A stretch of 64,000 bases of DNA from Siphonodentalium dalli (Eukaryota > Mollusca > Scaphopoda > Gadilida > Siphonodentaliidae), in the NCBI GenBank assembly GCA_032622095.1, contig CP136064.1:132191129-132255128 (forward strand), in the 5' to 3' direction. Below, piece after piece: positions 60,006 through 64,000 of this stretch (position 1 is its first letter; every line of letters begins with the position of its first letter). A program made the position numbers and the translations under genes. The notes under the pieces were generated by a model that worked only from the letters and a program-made list of their open reading frames with translations, did not search any database and was not told the origin of the DNA.

Positions 60006-60132
60006 CCTTCGGAATAGCGAACCTTCGGAATAGAGAACATTCGGAATAGCGGACCTTCGGAATAGTGAACCTTCGGAATAGCGAACCTTCGGAATAGTGA
60101 ACCTTCGGAATAGCGAACGTTCGGAATAGAGA
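60006..60132. repeat. 15-bp minisatellite (TTCGGAATAGCGAAC type), inverted copy
   Basis: About eight units of TTCGGAATAG(C/T)GAAC. It is the reverse complement of the array at 45148-45287. Apparent peptide repeats over it are a by-product of the 15-bp period. Confidence 0.9.
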
Positions 60133-60144
60133 CACGTCACCTAT

Positions 60145-60372
60145 GAATCTATGATATACATCCCCAACGCTATCGTTCGTTTCATTTCGTTAGATGGTCG
60201 AGACAAAGTGCTTTCTGAAATGAAAGTCAGGGGGTCCAACGACTGCGCATCTGTTGACTATCCAGCAAACCTATCGAAACTCTGAGAAAAACTATTGAAG
60301 GAAAGAAGTGATATTTCAATGCGGAGAAAAAGCAAGCTAAATTTATCTACCTGGAGAATAAGCCTTTCTTAA
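60145..60372 (+). pseudogene. possible retroelement ORF1-like remnant
   Basis: A 76-codon stretch with one TGA (60283-60285) reads PNAIVRFISLDGRDKVL, then ANLSKL, stop, and a KLLKERSD basic tail. The IVRFxxxxxRDxVL pattern recalls the C-terminal domain of LINE ORF1 proteins. The match is short and I could not test it. No neighbouring retroelement part was found. Confidence 0.3.
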
Positions 60373-61557
60373 ACTGGCGGAAAAGTTAAAATGAAAGAAA
60401 TATATATATTCACTGTGACTAAGAAGACATTAAAAATGAGTAATTTAATGTGTTGCGGTAACTTATTTTTGTCACTAAACTAGTTTTTAGATCTAAATTT
60501 AAAGGAAAATCACATAACCTGTGGCGCCCCGTGTGTTACCCCTTTGCTACTGCTGAATCATGGGGAAACTGCTGTAAGTTGACAAACTCTCACTCACTGG
60601 TGGCTTATGTTTTCCCAGCTTTGTCTAGATTGTGTACGTTTGTCCTGTGATTCAGCAGTGGTTTAAGGATCATGCATATTGGTAGCTGGTTGCTCGATGG
60701 CTGATTATTATTAAAGTTGACTGACACTGTCTGTTGAATTGTTGTCTAAGCGTACTCACAACTGAATGAACGTGAATTCATTGAGAAGTGTGTGGTGCTT
60801 TCTGATAATTTCAATGTATACTTCAATTATAACTGATAGGCAAAATCAATTCATAAACGAAAGCAAATTAATTTTCTACGTTGTAACTACTAAAAATTTA
60901 TTTTCTAATTGGTTGAACGCTAATTGAAAACATCCTCTTAAATATGATATATCCTTTCATGTATTGTGCGAAAGAGAAGTAACTCGATTAATTTTTTGTT
61001 TATTATTTTGGCATAGCATTTGAAATGAAAATCTCTTTTTGTTCATAAAAACACACAGCCCAATGAGCAGCAAGTACATATGACAAAAGAGGGATAACTC
61101 TATCAAATACATAGATACTTTGTTTTACTTTGTGTTATATCAAAGATCAAAGCACCGACAAATAATTACATTTGTGAATGTTTGTGTTTACATGAGAGAT
61201 GAATCGGCTTGTCCGTATTGCAACAGTAATTTCTTTGTGATATTTACTATCCGTCTCAATCATTTAATGTCATGACAGAGTTACATACAAGTGGGTCGAT
61301 TATTATTGTTTATCAATCAATTGTTTCAGCACATGAATTTGTATCTACAGTATGTTCCAGTGTAATTGGTTTATAAGATTATGACGGAGATATTTATTTC
61401 AAATAAATCGAAACAGATTCGACATAACAATGTTAATTGATACATTCTTCAAACAAAAACAGGACAAAAATGGAAGGATACGCTGCAAACGTTAGTTCTC
61501 ACTCTAGCTCATATATATGTCAGATTTTGGTGCAGAAAAAAAAATACGACGCATTTG
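60373..61557. other. no recognised gene
   Basis: AT-rich DNA with only short frames, no repeat boundary seen. Confidence 0.5.
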
Positions 61558-62226
61558 TAAGACCCCCAATATATGAGGCCATATTTTCAAAGATATGAGT
61601 CCGATTGCCATGAAATTTGGCACAGGTACTCCATATTGATCGGTGACCATATTGGTGGATTTATCATTGATCGAGGGTTATTTTACTGAAAAAATGTAAA
61701 ATTCAAAAATCACTAAAAAACACTTCATGGTTACAAAATAGTCCATTTCATACCGCATACACGAGTTAATCATATACCAACATCGAACGATTGAGTGGAA
61801 CCTTACCATACATGAAATGCGTGAGTTGGTGGCCACTCGTAAAGGGACGTCACTCTATGTGGCCACATTTGTACCTGCCATATCAATGTTGCCAAAAAAT
61901 ATTGTTCGGAAGTTTGTGAGCCAAGGGTGTGTTAAATTTGATATCAATTACTGCGTAATGTCTGCTTTGGACACTTGAGTGAAATGAAGACAGATTTCGC
62001 ACGCATCAGATGATAATTGACAGAATTTAAAAATATCACAAATATAGAAAAATAAGCGGAAAATCAAAGCTTTAACATGGGATAATCCCCATGTCATAGT
62101 TGTTTGGGACTGTGCTCGACTGGACATTACCGAGAAGCATGCTCGATGGGGCTACCACTGGTTTTAACGCATTCGCTACAACCCTACGTGCACAACCATT
62201 AACACGAACAAAGGAATATGCCTCGA

Positions 62227-62814
62227 ATGTCTATACAAACCAGAGCGATTGAGATTGACCTTTTCGAGGTCAATACGCCGGTGAAGCAAGTTGCCTGCAA
62301 AATGGGTGTGACAACAAAGGCAGTCAAGGAGTTACGCTGCAAATTGGAGGAAACAGGTGGAATATAGGGTCAGTGTTACGGTATTGGCAGGCATCAGTTC
62401 TCGAACAAAGATTGAACTCATCCCTATTGTTGGGAATCTCAACGCATAGGATACGTGGACCAGATACAGTGACCGCATGTATTGGCATAGGCTAATGCCA
62501 TCGGGGATAACTTCAGCCTACTACCTACTGGACGAGACGACCATGCGCGACCACACAGAGGAAGGGTAGTTAGCGACTTTCTGGATAACGGTTTGGCCAA
62601 ATTCACCCGATATGAACCCAATCGAACACTTATGGGATCAGCTGAAACGTGCGTGTGTACGCTTGGGTTGATGATGACATCATTTTGGCAAGATATGCAT
62701 CGCCTGTTACAAGACGAATGGCCACTCATTCCACAACGCCGAATTGTGAGTCTTTATATCAACAGCATGCGGGGTCGTTGCATGGGGTCAAAACGCACTG
62801 CTGATGATTCGTGT
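62227..62814 (+). pseudogene. Tc1-like DDE transposase, internally deleted and frameshifted
   Basis: The N-terminal helix-turn-helix reads from ATG 62227 (IEIDLFEVNTPVKQVACKM, GVTTKAVKELR). It then jumps straight to the VTVLAGISSRTKIEL block, which in intact Tc1 proteins lies well over 100 residues later, so the first catalytic Asp is deleted. Further pieces in shifting frames are ANAIGDNF, DDHARPHRGRVVSDFL (second Asp region) and SPDMNPIEHLWDQLKR (catalytic Glu, at 62601-62645), then the C-terminal LIPQRRIVSLYINSMRGR. The end of the gene resumes after the MITE (63194 to about 63230). Confidence 0.88.
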
Positions 62815-63185
62815 ATGGAATCCTATTAGGGCCACTTGCTAATGGCGCTTTCGGCGCTTTCGGCGCGATGCGCCGAAAGCGACAAAAAGTGCGCCATTAG
62901 TAACGCGCCGAAAGCGCCGAAAGCGCCGAAAGCGACAAAATATGCGCCGTTACGGCGCACTATTTGTCGCTTTCGGCGCTTTCGGCGCGCGCGCCGAGAG
63001 CGACAAAATGTGCGATATTAGCGCATGTTTCGGCGCGTTACTAATGGCGCACTTTTTGTCGCTTTCGGCGCGCGCCGAAAGCGCCATTAGGCATACTATT
63101 AGGTCCACTCCCTAATGGCGCGCGCCGGAAGCGACAAAAAGTGCGCCGAAAGCGCCATTAGCAAGTGGCCCTAATAGGATTCCAT
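62815..63185. mobile_element. 371-bp GC-rich palindromic MITE with 8-bp target duplication
   Basis: Perfect 43-bp terminal inverted repeats (62815-62857 and 63143-63185, starting ATGGAATCCTATTAGGGCC). Directly outside, ATTCGTGT is duplicated (62807-62814, 63186-63193). The interior is built of GCGCTTTCGGCGC, GCGACAAAAAGTGCG and CGCCATTAG blocks in both orientations. The 8-bp duplication fits hAT-type transposases among others. The insertion splits the dead Tc1 transposase, so it is younger than it. Confidence 0.9.
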
Positions 63186-63584
63186 ATTCGTGTGTTCAGT
63201 CAGACAGTAAAACCTTTCACCGTAACTAACTCACATTCTCATGCAAAATTTCTCTGAAAATATCATTTGTTCACATGGGTTGAGTAAGTGGCCATCATCG
63301 CATGTATTGCAAGTTTGGTAATATTCCCATCAATTTCACAATATGATCTGTATATGGTTGACCCATGTTTGCTGTTTAAACGTGAGCATTTCAGACTTGT
63401 ATACCTTTTTGTGATTTTCGAATATTACATTTTTCAGTAGATTGGCGTTCAATCAAAGATACCTGTACTCAGAGATGCAATTTAACAAACGTAATCAAAA
63501 ATATACCAGAGAATATCAGCTCTAAATTTCACAACAATCGTACCAATATCATTCAACATATGGTCTGATATATTGGGGGACTTA

Positions 63585-64000
63585 CTTTTTTAAGGTGTTC
63601 ATACACGAAATCAAAGAATTACTCTATGTGCCATATATGGAACAAATGAAGATAGACTAACATCCTGTGAAGAAATATATTAGAATAATTAAAACATTCA
63701 ACCATTGGGATGAGTGGTGATTGGTAATGTACCAAAGACTATAAAGTCAGATAAACAAAATCAAATAAAACAATTTTAATAGCAATGCAGAGATTGGATC
63801 TAAATGCCGTTAAGAGACTTGAAAATAGAGACAAAACGAGATTCGGGAACAAACATGGCTAGACTGGATTGTGTTCTTGTATCGACTTATATACAGCCTT
63901 CTGTCAAATGTTCGGATATATAAAACAGTTACAAATCTAAATCACAAGCCAGTTAGCCCGAGTTTTAAGTTCATTGCTCATCCAAGAGGAAGGGGATTTT
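63585..64000. other. no recognised gene
   Basis: AT-rich flank right of the Tc1 copy, with nothing recognisable. Confidence 0.5.

Larger units (their letters stand above)
61560..63582 (+). mobile_element. decayed Tc1/mariner element with long inverted repeats
   Basis: The left end (AGACCCCCAATATATGAGGC) and the complement of the right end (AGTCCCCCAATATATCAGAC) match, both flanked by TA (61558-61559, 63583-63584). Similarity continues inward in patches for about 300 bp (for example CTGAAAAAATGTAAAATTC and its counterpart at about 63425), so this is a long-inverted-repeat Tc1 type. A broken transposase lies between, and a MITE is inserted in its 3' part. Confidence 0.8.

Noticed and set aside
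59917..60135. Peptide repeat frame (FAIPKV type), also at 45 kb
   Set aside because: The 15-bp minisatellite is five codons long, so the repeat peptides are a by-product.

Overview
This is an AT-rich, intron-bearing eukaryotic genome fragment, most likely from a marine invertebrate animal (lophotrochozoan or similar). No host gene fixes the taxon. The animal assignment rests on L2-like and CR1/Jockey-like non-LTR retrotransposons, a tRNA-derived SINE, Tc1/mariner elements, many short inverted-repeat elements and very low coding density. There is no sign of bacterial operons. The window is almost entirely transposable-element and satellite DNA with one convincing host-type gene.

Layout. 0-4 kb: empty apart from a 43-bp minisatellite and a short exon-like island. 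4.0-8.1 kb: nearly complete but broken non-LTR retrotransposon on + (PHD-type finger, endonuclease, reverse transcriptase, (TTGAATC)4 tail). 8.2-11.5 kb: a short inverted-repeat element with a paralogous empty copy, then a tRNA-derived SINE. 11.9-14.2 kb: element bounded by perfect 18-bp inverted repeats. 15.1-18.4 kb: L2-like retrotransposon on - with two frameshifts and an (ATT)n tail. 18.6-24.1 kb: giant inverted-repeat element C (1.3-kb arms, no recognised gene). 25.5-27.1 kb: 5'-truncated CR1-like retrotransposon on - with a destroyed catalytic site. 28-33 kb: fragments and small repeats. 33.5-34.7 kb: intact 393-codon gene whose product resembles aerolysin/ETX-MTX2-type beta-pore-forming proteins. 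35.2-37.8 kb: CMC-like non-autonomous element with a nested TA-flanked MITE. 38.4-39.7 kb: palindrome whose right half is tandemly duplicated. 41-48 kb: MITEs, hairpins, minisatellites and an unrecognised decayed coding fragment. 48.2-58.8 kb: two related 5-kb foldback elements (A and B) with kilobase inverted arms and central arrays of a 42-bp minisatellite. 60-63.6 kb: a retroelement ORF1-like scrap, then a decayed Tc1/mariner copy with long inverted repeats, itself split by a 371-bp GC-rich palindromic MITE with a clean 8-bp target duplication.

The most unusual content is the family of long-inverted-repeat elements. A and B share inner arms, a core sequence and the satellite but have unrelated outer ends. 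B keeps the symmetric plan arm / satellite / core / inverted satellite / arm, and A seems to have lost one satellite half. None carries a recognised transposase, so they are presumably moved in trans. An ATGGCNGCC motif recurs across A, B, C and several smaller repeats.

All repeat boundaries, copy numbers and family assignments were read by eye. No alignment or database search was run.
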